A DNA stretch of 64,000 nucleotides, taken from positions 1 to 64,000 of the forward strand of contig JAWKHL010000003.1 in NCBI GenBank assembly GCA_041394845.1, written 5' to 3'. A program made the position numbers and the translations under genes. Shown one piece after another: positions 1 through 8,652 of the stretch (its first letter is position 1; every line of letters begins with the position of its first letter). The notes under the pieces were generated by a model. It was not told where the DNA came from. It saw nothing but the letters and a program-made list of their open reading frames with translations, and made no database searches. Origin of the DNA: JAHCHG01 sp041394845. GTDB taxonomy: Bacteria; Acidobacteriota; Blastocatellia; Pyrinomonadales; Pyrinomonadaceae.

Positions 1-636
1 GGCCTGACGTTCGGCGGTGATCAGATCTAAAAAGCCGTCTTTATTGATGTCCGCGACCTCTATTTCGATGGTCTGGTTTTTCTCCTCGCCGAAATGCCGG
101 ATGTTTTCGAAATTCCCTTTCCCGTCATTAAAGCATATTTCGTTGACCGCCTGACGGTTGGAAATTATCAGATCCAAATCGCCGTCCTTGTCGATGTCGG
201 CAACCGTCAAATTTCGCGAAGGGGAGAGAGGGTTCCCGAACGAACTCTCTTTTTCAAAACGGAGATCCCCGTCTCCCCAATAAATTTTATTCGGAGCGTT
301 GTCATTGACGACGGCGATGTCATTGAACCCGTCGCCGTTAAAATCCCCGGCCCCGACCGCATAACTGGCGTCCCGCAAACGGCCGAGCGGCATTGCGGTT
401 TTAAATACCCCTTCACCGTTGTTGAAAAAAATGAAATTCTGCTCCGCCCAATGCCGGCCGTTGGCAACGAGCGCATCCAGATCGCCGTCCTTGTCGATGT
501 CAAAAAGCGTGATCGAAGCCGTCCGGTTCTCCTCAGTTCCGAGCGAAAGAAATCCTCCCAAATTCAAAAACTCGACGTCCTGACCGTAAATCTGCACCGC
601 GCAGAAAAGAATTATCGATACGATTATTTGCTTCAT
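1..636 (-). CDS. Secreted FG-GAP/VCBS repeat protein, C-terminus outside window
   Basis: The frame is open from an ATG at 636 to the window edge (212 codons, no stop). The start MKQIIVSIILFCAVQIYGQD is a signal peptide. At least four repeats follow, each carrying an aspartate-rich calcium-binding type motif: DIDKDGDLDAL, DFNGDGFNDIAV, DIDKDGDLDLI and DINKDGFLDLI. In the FG-GAP/VCBS family these form blades of an integrin-like beta-propeller on exported proteins. Spacing of about 50-60 residues fits propeller blades. Substrate or partner is unknown, and the missing C-terminus could carry a sorting signal or enzyme domain. Confidence 0.85.
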   Translation of the reverse strand, partial: MKQIIVSIILFCAVQIYGQDVEFLNLGGFLSLGTEENRTASITLFDIDKDGDLDALVANGRHWAEQNFIFFNNGEGVFKTAMPLGRLRDASYAVGAGDFNGDGFNDIAVVNDNAPNKIYWGDGDLRFEKESSFGNPLSPSRNLTVADIDKDGDLDLIISNRQAVNEICFNDGKGNFENIRHFGEEKNQTIEIEVADINKDGFLDLITAERQA

Positions 637-692
637 TGTGTTTTTCCTCTGATCCAGCAACTTTTACGCAGGGCGGGCACTTTTGTTTTGAA

Positions 693-778
693 GGATGAAA
701 AGAGGGACAAGAGACGAGGGACAAGGGACGAGGTTTACTTGTTTTTCCTTGTCCTTCGTCTCTTGTCCCTCATCCCTG
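693..778. repeat. Hairpin of GGGACAA-type heptamers
   Basis: The left arm (693-733) is a run of 7-nt units gggacaa/gagacga/gggacga. The right arm (747-778) is its near reverse complement. It lies between the FG-GAP gene and the next minus-strand gene. A single arm of the same family recurs at 1616-1648. Confidence 0.8.
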
Positions 779-873
779 AAATCTCCTGTTTTCAGAAAAT
801 GAGGCCATTCAAAACTACGGCCTGAACGCCGGATTGTCGGCGACCGCAAGAAAAATAGAGGTAAAACTCGATC

Positions 874-1176
874 TTAGCCGAGCCCCAAAGTCGATCCGGT
901 ATCGGCCTTTCTTATATTTTCCGGATCAGGCTTAAGACTGGAAACGATCAAAAAAACGATGCCCGCCCCAATGGCCGCACCGACCAACGCAAAAACATAC
1001 AAAAGCAAACCGCCCCTTCCGCCGGAAAGTATCACCCCAAAGACAGCCCCGATCAATTCTCCGACAAACCAAAGCGCTACGGTTAAAATTTTAAAGCCTA
1101 TGGCCGAACGGCCTTTGTCTTCGCAGATATCTCCGATCTTCCTTGTTAAAAAGAATAAAATAAGAATTTCCAGCAT
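874..1176 (-). CDS. Small membrane protein of unknown function
   Basis: This 100-residue protein has a good ribosome binding site (ggagg, 7-8 nt before the ATG at 1176). An N-terminal hydrophobic stretch (residues 1-10) is followed by a charged segment (KIGDICEDKGRS), then two membrane segments at about 28-50 and 58-82. The C-terminus is polar. The glycine-rich turn between helices (SGGRGG) resembles small inner-membrane proteins of unknown role. No family name can be assigned from sequence alone. Confidence 0.65.
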   Translation of the reverse strand: MLEILILFFLTRKIGDICEDKGRSAIGFKILTVALWFVGELIGAVFGVILSGGRGGLLLYVFALVGAAIGAGIVFLIVSSLKPDPENIRKADTGSTLGLG

Positions 1177-1310
1177 AGCGGTTCCTCCGAAAGATTAAGG
1201 TGTGGAACGAAAATTCATTTGCTCCATACGGATTAGGCCATTTTAGACATGGCGATTAAGCCTGGACTTCATTTTATTACCGAGTTTTATATCCTTATCT
1301 TCAATCGAAG

Positions 1311-1556
1311 TCAACAATAATTTCCCGGCGTTTTTTTAATCAGAATTATTTGGAATTCAGTTGAAGCTAGATCGATCGCACATTTTTCGGCCAAAGATTT
1401 TTCCGTCAGATAACCCTGCAGAAAACACTCCGGGAAACAAACCAGAGAGGCTCCCTTTGTCTCCGCCTGCCCGGCAAACTTTTCAATCCATTCAAGGGAG
1501 CCATCGATATCTTCCCGAATATCGGGAACCTGGCAAACGGCAATTTTGGTAGGCAT
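1311..1556 (-). pseudogene. N-terminal fragment of a nitrilase-superfamily amidohydrolase
   Basis: Residues 1-66 match the start of a carbon-nitrogen hydrolase: MPTKIAVCQVPDIREDI, then KGASLVCFPECFLQGY. The latter carries the first catalytic glutamate (FPE). Family members are about 260-300 residues with a Glu-Lys-Cys triad. Here the Lys and Cys regions are absent and the frame ends after 81 residues with an unrelated tail (EFQIILIKKTPGNYC). No continuation is seen in other frames down to position 1200. It is most likely a deletion remnant and not a working enzyme. Confidence 0.7.
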
Positions 1557-1808
1557 AATATCCGCCGAGATTTTTTTTGATCGAATGGCTTTAAAAAATG
1601 AGATGAGGCCGAAATCTCATCCCTTGTCCCTTTTCACTTGTCCCTAAAAACTTAAACTGAATAATCTCTCGCCCCGTCAAATATTTTTGACTTTGTTAAT
1701 TTACGTTTTGACTCAAAGTTAACTAGAATATCGTAAACCATTGATTGACCTTAACCGATCTCGTGTTTTAACCGCAGATCGTTCTTTGGGGGATCAAAAT
1801 TAGATTTT

Positions 1809-2033
1809 GTTGACATTTCGACCCGAGCCGATGAAATCGGCGGCGTACTTGTAGCCCACTGCGGGAAGCGGTGGGAAAAGGGCAGATGAAGCGTTAAAGC
1901 CCTCGAAGAGGGCGAAATACAATAATGCCGCCGATTTCATCGGCTGTAAATACGGCCGATAAGGTCACCCACCGCTTCCCGCAGTGGGCTACAAATAGGT
2001 CGCCGTCTTCGACGGCTGGCATAAAATGTCAAC
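1809..2033. repeat. 225-bp cluster of small palindromes bounded by inverted repeats
   Basis: The outer arms are gttgacattt (1809-1818) and aaatgtcaac (2023-2033). Inside are several REP-like mini-hairpins: gccgatgaaatcggc at 1827, a 21-bp cccac...gtggg hairpin near 1855, gccctcgaagagggc, gccgatttcatcggc at 1930, the reverse complement of the 21-bp unit near 1968, and gccgtcttcgacggc near 2002. It fills most of the 1557-2076 gap upstream of the isocitrate dehydrogenase gene. The rest of that gap holds a single GGGACAA-type arm (1616-1648) and AT-rich sequence that may contain the promoter. Confidence 0.75.
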
Positions 2034-2076
2034 AGAAGCTAATCAATAAAAATTCAAAATAAAAACAAGCCATAAA

Positions 2077-4287
2077 ATGTCAAAAATCCACTACACTTTT
2101 ACCGATGAAGCGCCGATGCTGGCGACGCATTCTTTTTTGCCGATCATCAAGGCTTTTGCAAAAGCGGCCGATGTTGAAATCGAAGTTCCGGATATATCGC
2201 TCTCCGGAAGAATTTTGGCCAACTTTCCCGAATACCTGAGCGATGACCAAAAGGTTCCCGATGCGCTTTCGGAATTGGGCGAACTGGCGACAAAACCCGA
2301 GGCCAACATCATCAAACTGCCGAATATTTCGGCTTCCGTTCCGCAGCTCGAAGCGGCCATCGCCGAACTTCAAAAACAGGGTTTCGGAGTGCCGAACTAC
2401 CCGGCCGAACCGAAAACCGACGAAGAAAAAGCCATCAACAAAAAATATGCGCGCGTTTTGGGAAGCGCCGTCAATCCCGTTTTGAGAGAAGGCAATTCCG
2501 ACCGGCGCGCTCCGAAAGCCGTCAAAAATTACGCCAAGGCGAATCCGCACCGAATGGGAGTTTGGAGTGCGGATTCCAAAACCTCCGTCGCCCATATGGA
2601 TTCCGGAGATTTTTACGGAACGGAAACTTCCGCCACGGTGGAAACGGAGGGACAGTTCAGAATCGTTTTTTACGGGAATGACGGTTCTTCAACAATTTTG
2701 AAAGATTTCGCGCCGCTAAAGATAGGCGAAGTGATCGATTCTTCGGTGATGAATCTCTCCGCCCTGAGATCTTTTGTCGGGCAGGCGATCGCTGAGGCCA
2801 AAGAAAAGGACGTTCTGCTTTCCGCCCATTTGAAAGCGACGATGATGAAGATCTCCGACCCGATCATCTTCGGGGCGATCGTCGAAACTTATTTTCGGGA
2901 CGTTTTTGAAAAATATAAAGACACCTTTGAAGAACTCGACATCGATCCGAAATTCGGTCTGGCGACGCTTTTCGAGAAGATCGCCGGACACGAACGAGAA
3001 GAGGAAATAAAGACGGACATCGCCAAGACTATCGAACGGGGGCCGCGCATCGCGATGGTCAATTCGGACAAGGGAATCACCAATTTCCACGTTTCTTCCG
3101 ACGTGATCGTCGATGCTTCGATGGCGGCCCTGGTGCGCGGCGGGGGAAAAATGTGGAACAAGGACGGCAAAGAGGAAGACGCCGTTTGCATCATTCCGGA
3201 CAGAACCTACGCGCGCTTTTACGATGCGATCATTGAGGACATGAAGCGAAACGGAGCGATCGACCCAAAAACTTTCGGTTCGGTTCCGAATGTCGGTTTG
3301 ATGGCGCAAAAGGCGGAAGAATACGGCTCGCACGACAAGACTTTCCAGATCTCGGGCGAGGGAACGGTGAAAGTCGAAGACGAAAACGGAGATGTTCTGC
3401 TCGAACAAAATGTTCACAGCGGCGATATTTTCAGAATGTGCCAGACCAAAGACGACCCGATCCGGGATTGGGTCAAACTGGCAGTGAGCCGGGCGAGACT
3501 TTCCGACACACCGGCCATTTTCTGGCTCGACAAAACAAGAGCGCACGATTCGCAGATCATCAAAAAGGTAGAAAAATATCTGCCGGATCACGATCTGAAC
3601 GGCCTCGACGTGCGAATCATGGACGTCAAGGACGCCGTGCTCGAAACCTTGAAACGGGCCAGAGAAGGCAAGGACACGATTTCGGTTTCGGGCAATGTTT
3701 TGCGGGATTATCTGACCGACATGTTCCCGATCCTGGAACTCGGCACTTCCGCCAAAATGCTTTCGATCGTCCCCTTGATGAACGGGGGCGGTCTGTTTGA
3801 AACCGGAGCCGGAGGAAGCGCGCCGAAACACGTCCAGCAATTTGTTCAAGAGGGGTATTTGCGTTGGGATTCGCTCGGCGAATTTCTTGCGTTGCAGGCG
3901 AGCCTGGAGCATCTGGCCCAAACTCAGGACAATAAAAAAGCCCAGATTCTGGCCGATGCCTTGGATGAAGCGAATGCGAAATTCCTTGCAACCGACAAAT
4001 CTCCGGCCAGAAAACTCGGGCAAATTGACAATCGCGGTTCTCATTTCTATCTGGCCATGTATTGGGCCGAGGCTCTGGCCAATCAAACTGCTGATGCTGA
4101 TTTGGCTGAAAAATTTGCGCCGATCGCCAAAGCGATGCGGGAAAATGAAGCGAAGATCAACGAAGAATTGATCGGAGCGCAAGGGAAATCACAGGAAATC
4201 GGCGGTTATTATCGGCCGGATTCTGAAAAGACTTACGCGGCAATGAGGCCTTCCTCTACGCTGAATGCGATTGTGGACGGAATTTAA
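2077..4287 (+). CDS. icd: Monomeric NADP-dependent isocitrate dehydrogenase
   Basis: This enzyme converts isocitrate to 2-oxoglutarate with NADP in the TCA cycle. It has 736 residues, close to the roughly 740 of the monomeric (IDH-II) class, and is unrelated in length to the roughly 416-residue dimeric type. The class signature NPVLREGNSDRRAP is at residues 133-146, and the start (YTFTDEAPMLATHSFLPI) is also typical. Later segments such as VSSDVIVDASMAALVRGGGK and NRGSHFYLAMYWAEALA are characteristic too. It stands alone: a palindromic cluster lies upstream and a strong hairpin follows the stop. Confidence 0.97.
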   Translation: MSKIHYTFTDEAPMLATHSFLPIIKAFAKAADVEIEVPDISLSGRILANFPEYLSDDQKVPDALSELGELATKPEANIIKLPNISASVPQLEAAIAELQKQGFGVPNYPAEPKTDEEKAINKKYARVLGSAVNPVLREGNSDRRAPKAVKNYAKANPHRMGVWSADSKTSVAHMDSGDFYGTETSATVETEGQFRIVFYGNDGSSTILKDFAPLKIGEVIDSSVMNLSALRSFVGQAIAEAKEKDVLLSAHLKATMMKISDPIIFGAIVETYFRDVFEKYKDTFEELDIDPKFGLATLFEKIAGHEREEEIKTDIAKTIERGPRIAMVNSDKGITNFHVSSDVIVDASMAALVRGGGKMWNKDGKEEDAVCIIPDRTYARFYDAIIEDMKRNGAIDPKTFGSVPNVGLMAQKAEEYGSHDKTFQISGEGTVKVEDENGDVLLEQNVHSGDIFRMCQTKDDPIRDWVKLAVSRARLSDTPAIFWLDKTRAHDSQIIKKVEKYLPDHDLNGLDVRIMDVKDAVLETLKRAREGKDTISVSGNVLRDYLTDMFPILELGTSAKMLSIVPLMNGGGLFETGAGGSAPKHVQQFVQEGYLRWDSLGEFLALQASLEHLAQTQDNKKAQILADALDEANAKFLATDKSPARKLGQIDNRGSHFYLAMYWAEALANQTADADLAEKFAPIAKAMRENEAKINEELIGAQGKSQEIGGYYRPDSEKTYAAMRPSSTLNAIVDGI

Positions 4288-4312
4288 GGCAACTCCCGGA
4301 TCAATGAAAGGC

Positions 4313-4375
4313 AATTTCCCGCAAAGACGCAAAGCGGCTTTTAGAAAAAAATTCTTTGCGTCTTTGCGGGAAATT
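4313..4375. repeat. Perfect 22-bp inverted repeat of the cgcaaagacgcaaag type
   Basis: The left arm 4313-4334 and right arm 4354-4375 are perfect reverse complements around a 19-nt AT-rich loop. It sits just after the icd stop and may act as a terminator or mRNA-stabilising hairpin, but there is no clean T-run. It belongs to the intergenic hairpin class seen throughout the window. Confidence 0.8.
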
Positions 4376-4413
4376 TTCTTGTGCGGACGTTTTTGAGACG
4401 ATTTTATAATATA

Positions 4414-4686
4414 TTACTCTTCTTCCGCGTTTATCCTCTCCAGAACGCTTGGTTGCTGCCCTTCAAACTGACGATAACGCTCACAGTCCGCATCAGTGAA
4501 ATCAACAGCCAGTTGCAGATGATAACAATTTACACAACCGTAAGCCTTTACTTTGCGAGTGCCAATGCCGAATATGCTCTTCCACTTTGACACATCTTTT
4601 AATTTGAAGACGCTCATCCCTCCATCTGCCAAACCTATCAGTTCGCCCTCTATAAGAGAGACGCTTCCGCATGCCGCACAATTCAT
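4414..4686 (-). CDS. Small zinc-ribbon protein
   Basis: This 90-residue protein has two CxxC knuckles, C3/C6 (NCAACGS) and C51/C54 (YGCVNCYHL), about 45 residues apart, as in a zinc ribbon. The part between them (LIEGELIGLADGGMSVFKL) looks like a beta-rich insert. The C-terminus is charged (ERINAEEE). Short ribbon proteins of this kind are usually of unknown function. The gene is on the minus strand in the gap before the pterin dehydratase gene. Confidence 0.75.
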   Translation of the reverse strand: MNCAACGSVSLIEGELIGLADGGMSVFKLKDVSKWKSIFGIGTRKVKAYGCVNCYHLQLAVDFTDADCERYRQFEGQQPSVLERINAEEE

Positions 4687-4791
4687 TATTTAAATTCTCC
4701 CTGAGAAAAAGACTGTTGTTAGAAATTCTCAAATCTAAAGCGCTGATGCTCAGATTTGAGGCTCTAAAAGAAAGCAATTAATTCCTAATTC

Positions 4792-5073
4792 CTAAAGCGC
4801 ATCGATTTCCCCCGCCAGTTCGAAATCATTGTGCGTTAAACCGCCGGCATCGTGGGTTGTGATGAAAAATTCGGCGTAGCCCCAGCCGAAGCAGATGTCG
4901 GGGTGATGGTCGCGGCGTTCGGCTATTCGGCCGACGCGGTTGACGAATTCGAGCGACCGGGCGAAATTTTCAAATTCAAAGCGTTTCGTCAGTTTTTCGC
5001 CGGATGTTTTCCAGCCTTCCAGACCTTTCAGATTTTCGGCGATCTCTTCGGCCGACATTTTTTTTCGTGCCAC
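4792..5073 (-). CDS. phhB: Pterin-4a-carbinolamine dehydratase
   Basis: It dehydrates 4a-hydroxytetrahydrobiopterin to regenerate the pterin cofactor of aromatic amino acid hydroxylases. At 93 residues it is the usual size. The family signature is clear: EWK-like LEGWK near residue 18, RRDHHPDICFGWGYAEF around 53-70 with the catalytic histidine pair, then ITTHDAGGLTHNDFELA. No aromatic amino acid hydroxylase is visible in the window, so its partner must lie elsewhere or it may serve molybdopterin metabolism as proposed for some bacterial members. Confidence 0.93.
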   Translation of the reverse strand: MARKKMSAEEIAENLKGLEGWKTSGEKLTKRFEFENFARSLEFVNRVGRIAERRDHHPDICFGWGYAEFFITTHDAGGLTHNDFELAGEIDAL

Positions 5074-5157
5074 TTCTGTTTATAAACTCCTTGTTTTTCG
5101 TTATAATCGTTTGTTCGTTTAGAGTATAAAATTTTTACGCGTATTTGTTCAAAACCG

Positions 5158-5625
5158 ATGAAACCGTATCGCCTGATTTTAACTTCGCTTTTCGCCTTTC
5201 TGATCGTCGCCTGTTCGACGACGCCCAGATATTCGACGCCGTTCGAAACGCTCAAGGCCTACACCGAAGCGATCAAGAAAAAAGATTACACGACGATGAA
5301 ACTGCTTCTCTCCGAAGCGTCGATCAAAATGCACGAGGAGCAGGCCAAACAACAGGGCGTTACGCTCGACGAGATCATGCAGCGCGAAACGCTTTTCACC
5401 CCCGACCAGAAGTCGTTGAGTTACCGAAACATAAGGATCGACGGCGAGCGGGCGACGATCGAAGTTAAAAACTCTTTCGGTCAATACGAGACCGTCCCCT
5501 TCGTTCTGGAAAACGGCATCTGGAAGATCGACAAACAGGGCTATTTCAACCAGCAACTAAACGATATCGAACAGCAGAACAACCAGAAAATAGACGAAAT
5601 CATCAATCAGGGCAGGGTTCAGTGA
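5158..5625 (+). CDS. Lipoprotein, DUF4878-like, first of four tandem paralogues
   Basis: This 155-residue protein has a lipoprotein signal with cleavage before Cys19 (FLIVAC). The mature part follows the NTF2-like plan of DUF4878: a helix rich in the pattern TPFETLKAYTEAIKKKDYTTMKLLLSEAS, a long helix ending in TLDEIM, then a beta-sheet region closing with VPFVLENGIWKID. The same plan recurs in the next three genes, which are all on this strand with gaps of 7-50 nt. Role unknown; likely inner face of outer membrane or periplasm. Confidence 0.8.
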   Translation: MKPYRLILTSLFAFLIVACSTTPRYSTPFETLKAYTEAIKKKDYTTMKLLLSEASIKMHEEQAKQQGVTLDEIMQRETLFTPDQKSLSYRNIRIDGERATIEVKNSFGQYETVPFVLENGIWKIDKQGYFNQQLNDIEQQNNQKIDEIINQGRVQ

Positions 5626-5672
5626 TCTGAAACCGAACCCCGCCGCACCGATCCGTCGGAGCAAAAAAAATT

Positions 5673-6155
5673 ATGAAAAACCATCAACTGATAATCATCA
5701 TCCTGACGGCTCTGGTTTTGACGACCGTCTCCTGTACGGGCGCGAGCGCGCCGGCGAAACCGAACGCCGAAACGGGAAACGCGCAACAGACCGAAACCGC
5801 CAAATCGCCGGGAACGACGACCGAAACATCGGCCGGTTCGCCGGGCGCGACCATCGGCATTTATTTTGAAGCGCTGAAGAAAAAAGACGACGAGACGGTC
5901 AAAAAATACACTTCGAAAGCTTCTCTGGAAAAATTCGAAGAGGCCGCCAAAGCGAAAAACAAGACGCTCTCCGAAATGATCCTCGCCGGAGAAGACCTGT
6001 CGGGAAAGAAATCGCCCGAAACCAGAAACGAAAAGATCGACGGCGATTCGGCGACGGTCGAGGTCAAGGACGACGAGACCGGAAAATGGGAAACCGTTCC
6101 GCTCATCAAAGAGGACGGTCTCTGGAAGATCGCCTTCGAAAAATTAGACGAATAA
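5673..6155 (+). CDS. Lipoprotein, DUF4878-like, second paralogue
   Basis: This 160-residue protein has a signal peptide with lipobox TVSC (Cys21). A Thr/Ala/Pro/Glu-rich linker (about 22-60) follows, then the conserved unit: ATIGIYFEALKKKDDETVKKYTSKASLEKFEEAAKAKN, TLSEMI, and the closing VPLIKEDGLWKIAFEKL. The linker suggests the folded domain is held away from the membrane. It ends 7 nt before the next gene, so the two are very probably cotranscribed. Confidence 0.8.
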   Translation: MKNHQLIIIILTALVLTTVSCTGASAPAKPNAETGNAQQTETAKSPGTTTETSAGSPGATIGIYFEALKKKDDETVKKYTSKASLEKFEEAAKAKNKTLSEMILAGEDLSGKKSPETRNEKIDGDSATVEVKDDETGKWETVPLIKEDGLWKIAFEKLDE

Positions 6156-6162
6156 GGGAATT

Positions 6163-6756
6163 ATGAAAATTTATAAAATGCTGTTGGCCGGACTTTTGGC
6201 GGCCCTTTTGATCGGATGTTTCGCGAGTCCGGAAGAAAACACACAGAGGACCAAAAACACGGACATCAACGCTCAGCCGTCGCCGGCCGAGAACGCCCCA
6301 TCGAACGAACCGGCCGAAACCGGAGATGAAACGATCAAGATGGAAGAGGTTTATCCGGTCAAAGAATATTCGCAAAAAACGCCGACCGAAACGATGAAAA
6401 CCTACATCATGGCGACCGTCAACAAAGACGTTCCGACCGTCAAGAGCCTTCTTTCCAAAGGCTCACTGAAGATGATCGAAGAGTCGGCCAAAGAGCAAGA
6501 CAAAACGGTCGGCGAGATCCTGACGCGCGGAGCGGTGGACAACAAGTCGAAAAAGATCCCCCAATTCCGGAATGAGAAGGTCGACGGCGATCAGGCGACG
6601 GTCGAATACAAGGACGAAACGATGCCCGAATTTCTGACCATGCCGCTCGTCAAAGAGGACGGAAAATGGAAGATCGCCCTCGATGTTTTCCGGGAGAACC
6701 TGATGAGGGATCTGACCGAAGAAATGAACGAACCCGCCAGGAAAAATCCCAAATAA
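6163..6756 (+). CDS. Lipoprotein, DUF4878-like, third paralogue
   Basis: This is the longest of the four (197 residues). The lipobox is LIGC (Cys19), followed by an acidic, disordered linker to about residue 65. The domain then starts (TPTETMKTYIMATVNKDVPT, SLLSKGSLKMIEESAKEQDK, TVGEIL) and ends LPLVKEDG-like MPLVKEDGKWKIALD plus a charged tail. The ATG lies 7 nt after the preceding stop, consistent with an operon. Confidence 0.8.
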   Translation: MKIYKMLLAGLLAALLIGCFASPEENTQRTKNTDINAQPSPAENAPSNEPAETGDETIKMEEVYPVKEYSQKTPTETMKTYIMATVNKDVPTVKSLLSKGSLKMIEESAKEQDKTVGEILTRGAVDNKSKKIPQFRNEKVDGDQATVEYKDETMPEFLTMPLVKEDGKWKIALDVFRENLMRDLTEEMNEPARKNPK

Positions 6757-6804
6757 CACGGGATCGCGATAATGGCGGCGACATTCCGGCGGCCAGTTGA
6801 CGAC

Positions 6805-7269
6805 ATGAAAAAATTATTTCTGATCGGTATTTTTCTGATATTCGCGTTTTCCTGCGGCGGCGACGCCGGAAACGGCGGCGTCCAAAACGCCACGCCGACC
6901 GAAGCGTTGAAGACTTTTTTGAAGGCCAAGATCGAAAAAGACGCCGAAACTCAGAAAAAGGTCATCTCCCGGAGTTCGCTCGCATTTCTGGAGGAAACGG
7001 CCAAAAAACAAAACACCACGGTCGACAGACTGTTGACCGACCCCGCCGGGATGGAATTAAAAGAGGTCCCCGAGATGCGCGGCGAAGTGATCAGCGGGGA
7101 TGCGGCCACGGTCGAACTGCAAAACCCGAACACCGGCACGTGGGAAAAGATGCCTCTCGTCAAAGAAGACGGCCAGTGGAAGATCGCGCTCGATCAGGCT
7201 TTCCGGGAAGTGATGAAAAAGGTCAATGATCTGATGAAGCAGATGCCGTCGAAACCGGGCGAAAAGTAG
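6805..7269 (+). CDS. Lipoprotein, DUF4878-like, fourth paralogue
   Basis: The ATG at 6805 is chosen because it begins a clean lipoprotein signal (MKKLFLIGIFLIFAFSC, Cys17). An in-frame ATG at 6772 would put 11 polar residues in front of it. The mature domain matches its three neighbours: TPTEALKTFLKAKIEKDAET, SRSSLAFLEETAKKQN, TVDRLL and MPLVKEDGQWKIALDQAF. The product is 154 residues. The tandem set probably arose by local duplication. Confidence 0.8.
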   Translation: MKKLFLIGIFLIFAFSCGGDAGNGGVQNATPTEALKTFLKAKIEKDAETQKKVISRSSLAFLEETAKKQNTTVDRLLTDPAGMELKEVPEMRGEVISGDAATVELQNPNTGTWEKMPLVKEDGQWKIALDQAFREVMKKVNDLMKQMPSKPGEK

Positions 7270-7348
7270 ATTCTTAAAAAGTTTAAAGGGCAATAGTTTT
7301 TTAACAGCAAAATTTATAACAAATCAATTATTTTAGGAGAATTTTTTA

Positions 7349-8575
7349 GTGGCGATTATCAAACCTTTTCGCGCTTTGCGGCCCAGTTTTGAGCAGGCCA
7401 AGCAGGTTGCCTGTGTGCCTTACGACGTGGTTTACGAATCCGAAGTGCGCGAATATATCGGGGACAACCCGCTCAGTTTTTTGCGGGTAACGCGCCCCGA
7501 AGCGGAATTTGCCGAGGGCGAAAACCCTTCGGACCAAGAGATCCACGAACGCGGGCGGGAAAATCTGGAAAGATTTATTGAGAAAGAGATCCTGACGACC
7601 GAAGCGAAACCGAGCGTTTACGTTTACCGGCTTTCGGGCGAAACCCATCAGCAGACCGGCATCGTCGCCTGTTGTTCGCTCGACGAATACGAGAACGACC
7701 TGATCAAAAAACACGAAAAAACGCGCCCCGACAAGGTCCGGGACCGGACCGAACATATGGTCACATTGCGGGCTCAGAGCGGACTCATATTCCTCGCTTT
7801 CCGGGGAACCGACCGCATCCGCCAAATCATCTCGGAAACCGCTAAAGAGGCGCCGATCTACAATTTCCACTGCCCCGGCGGCATCAAACAGACCGTCTGG
7901 CGGGTCGGCAATCCCGTGGATCTGGTCGCCGCCTTCGAAGAGGTTCCGGCGCTCTACATCGCCGACGGCCATCACCGGATCGAGAGCGCCGAATCGGCCC
8001 GCAAGATCCTGCGCGAACAAAACCCCGGTCACACCGGCGAAGAAGATTACAACTACGTCGTCGCCGGGATCTTTCCGGCCGAAGATCTTCAGATCCTCGC
8101 TTATAATCGGATCGTCAAGGATCTAAATGATCTGACCGAAGAAGAATTTTTTGCCGGATTGCGGGAACATTTTCTGATCAGCGAGACGGACGACAAACTT
8201 CCGCACGAACACGGCGAGATCTGTATGTATCTGGGCGGGAAATGGTACAAACTGACCTTCAACGTTCAGTTTTTCCGCCAGCCCGACCCGATCGAACGCC
8301 TCGACGTCAGCATTTTGCAGGATTACATTCTGCACCCGATCCTCGACATCGACGACCCGCGCACCAACCAGCGGATCGGATTCGTCGGCGGCGCGCGCGG
8401 AACCGATGAACTGGAAAGAATAGTCGATTCGGGCGAAGCCAAACTGGCCTTTTCGATGTTCCCGACGACGATGGACGACCTTTTCGCCGTCTCCGACATC
8501 GGCGAGATAATGCCCCCGAAATCCACCTGGTTCGAACCGAAACTAAAGGACGGACTGCTGGTCCACCAGATTTGA
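7349..8575 (+). CDS. DUF1015 family protein
   Basis: It starts with GTG at 7349, placed 10 nt after an aggag site. The 408 residues match the DUF1015 family throughout: IKPFRALRP at the start, CVPYDVV near 24, a KHEKTRPDKVRDRTEHM segment near 127, and the hallmark IADGHHRIESA around residue 208. The family is widespread but its reaction is not established. Members are often near serine-biosynthesis genes, which are not seen here. Downstream is a heptamer hairpin, then the convergent anti-sigma gene. Confidence 0.9.
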   Translation: MAIIKPFRALRPSFEQAKQVACVPYDVVYESEVREYIGDNPLSFLRVTRPEAEFAEGENPSDQEIHERGRENLERFIEKEILTTEAKPSVYVYRLSGETHQQTGIVACCSLDEYENDLIKKHEKTRPDKVRDRTEHMVTLRAQSGLIFLAFRGTDRIRQIISETAKEAPIYNFHCPGGIKQTVWRVGNPVDLVAAFEEVPALYIADGHHRIESAESARKILREQNPGHTGEEDYNYVVAGIFPAEDLQILAYNRIVKDLNDLTEEEFFAGLREHFLISETDDKLPHEHGEICMYLGGKWYKLTFNVQFFRQPDPIERLDVSILQDYILHPILDIDDPRTNQRIGFVGGARGTDELERIVDSGEAKLAFSMFPTTMDDLFAVSDIGEIMPPKSTWFEPKLKDGLLVHQI

Positions 8576-8650
8576 TTTTAGGTTTTAGATTTTGGATTTT
8601 GGATTATTTTTGCTTGCAATCCAAAATCCAAAATCTAAAAACCAAAATCC
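8571..8650. repeat. Hairpin of AAATCCA-type heptamers
   Basis: The left arm gatttt...ggatt (8572-8604) and right arm aatccaaaatcc... (8619-8650) are 7-nt period runs and reverse complements. It separates the convergent DUF1015 and anti-sigma genes and could work as a bidirectional terminator. Confidence 0.8.
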
Positions 8651-8652
8651 TT

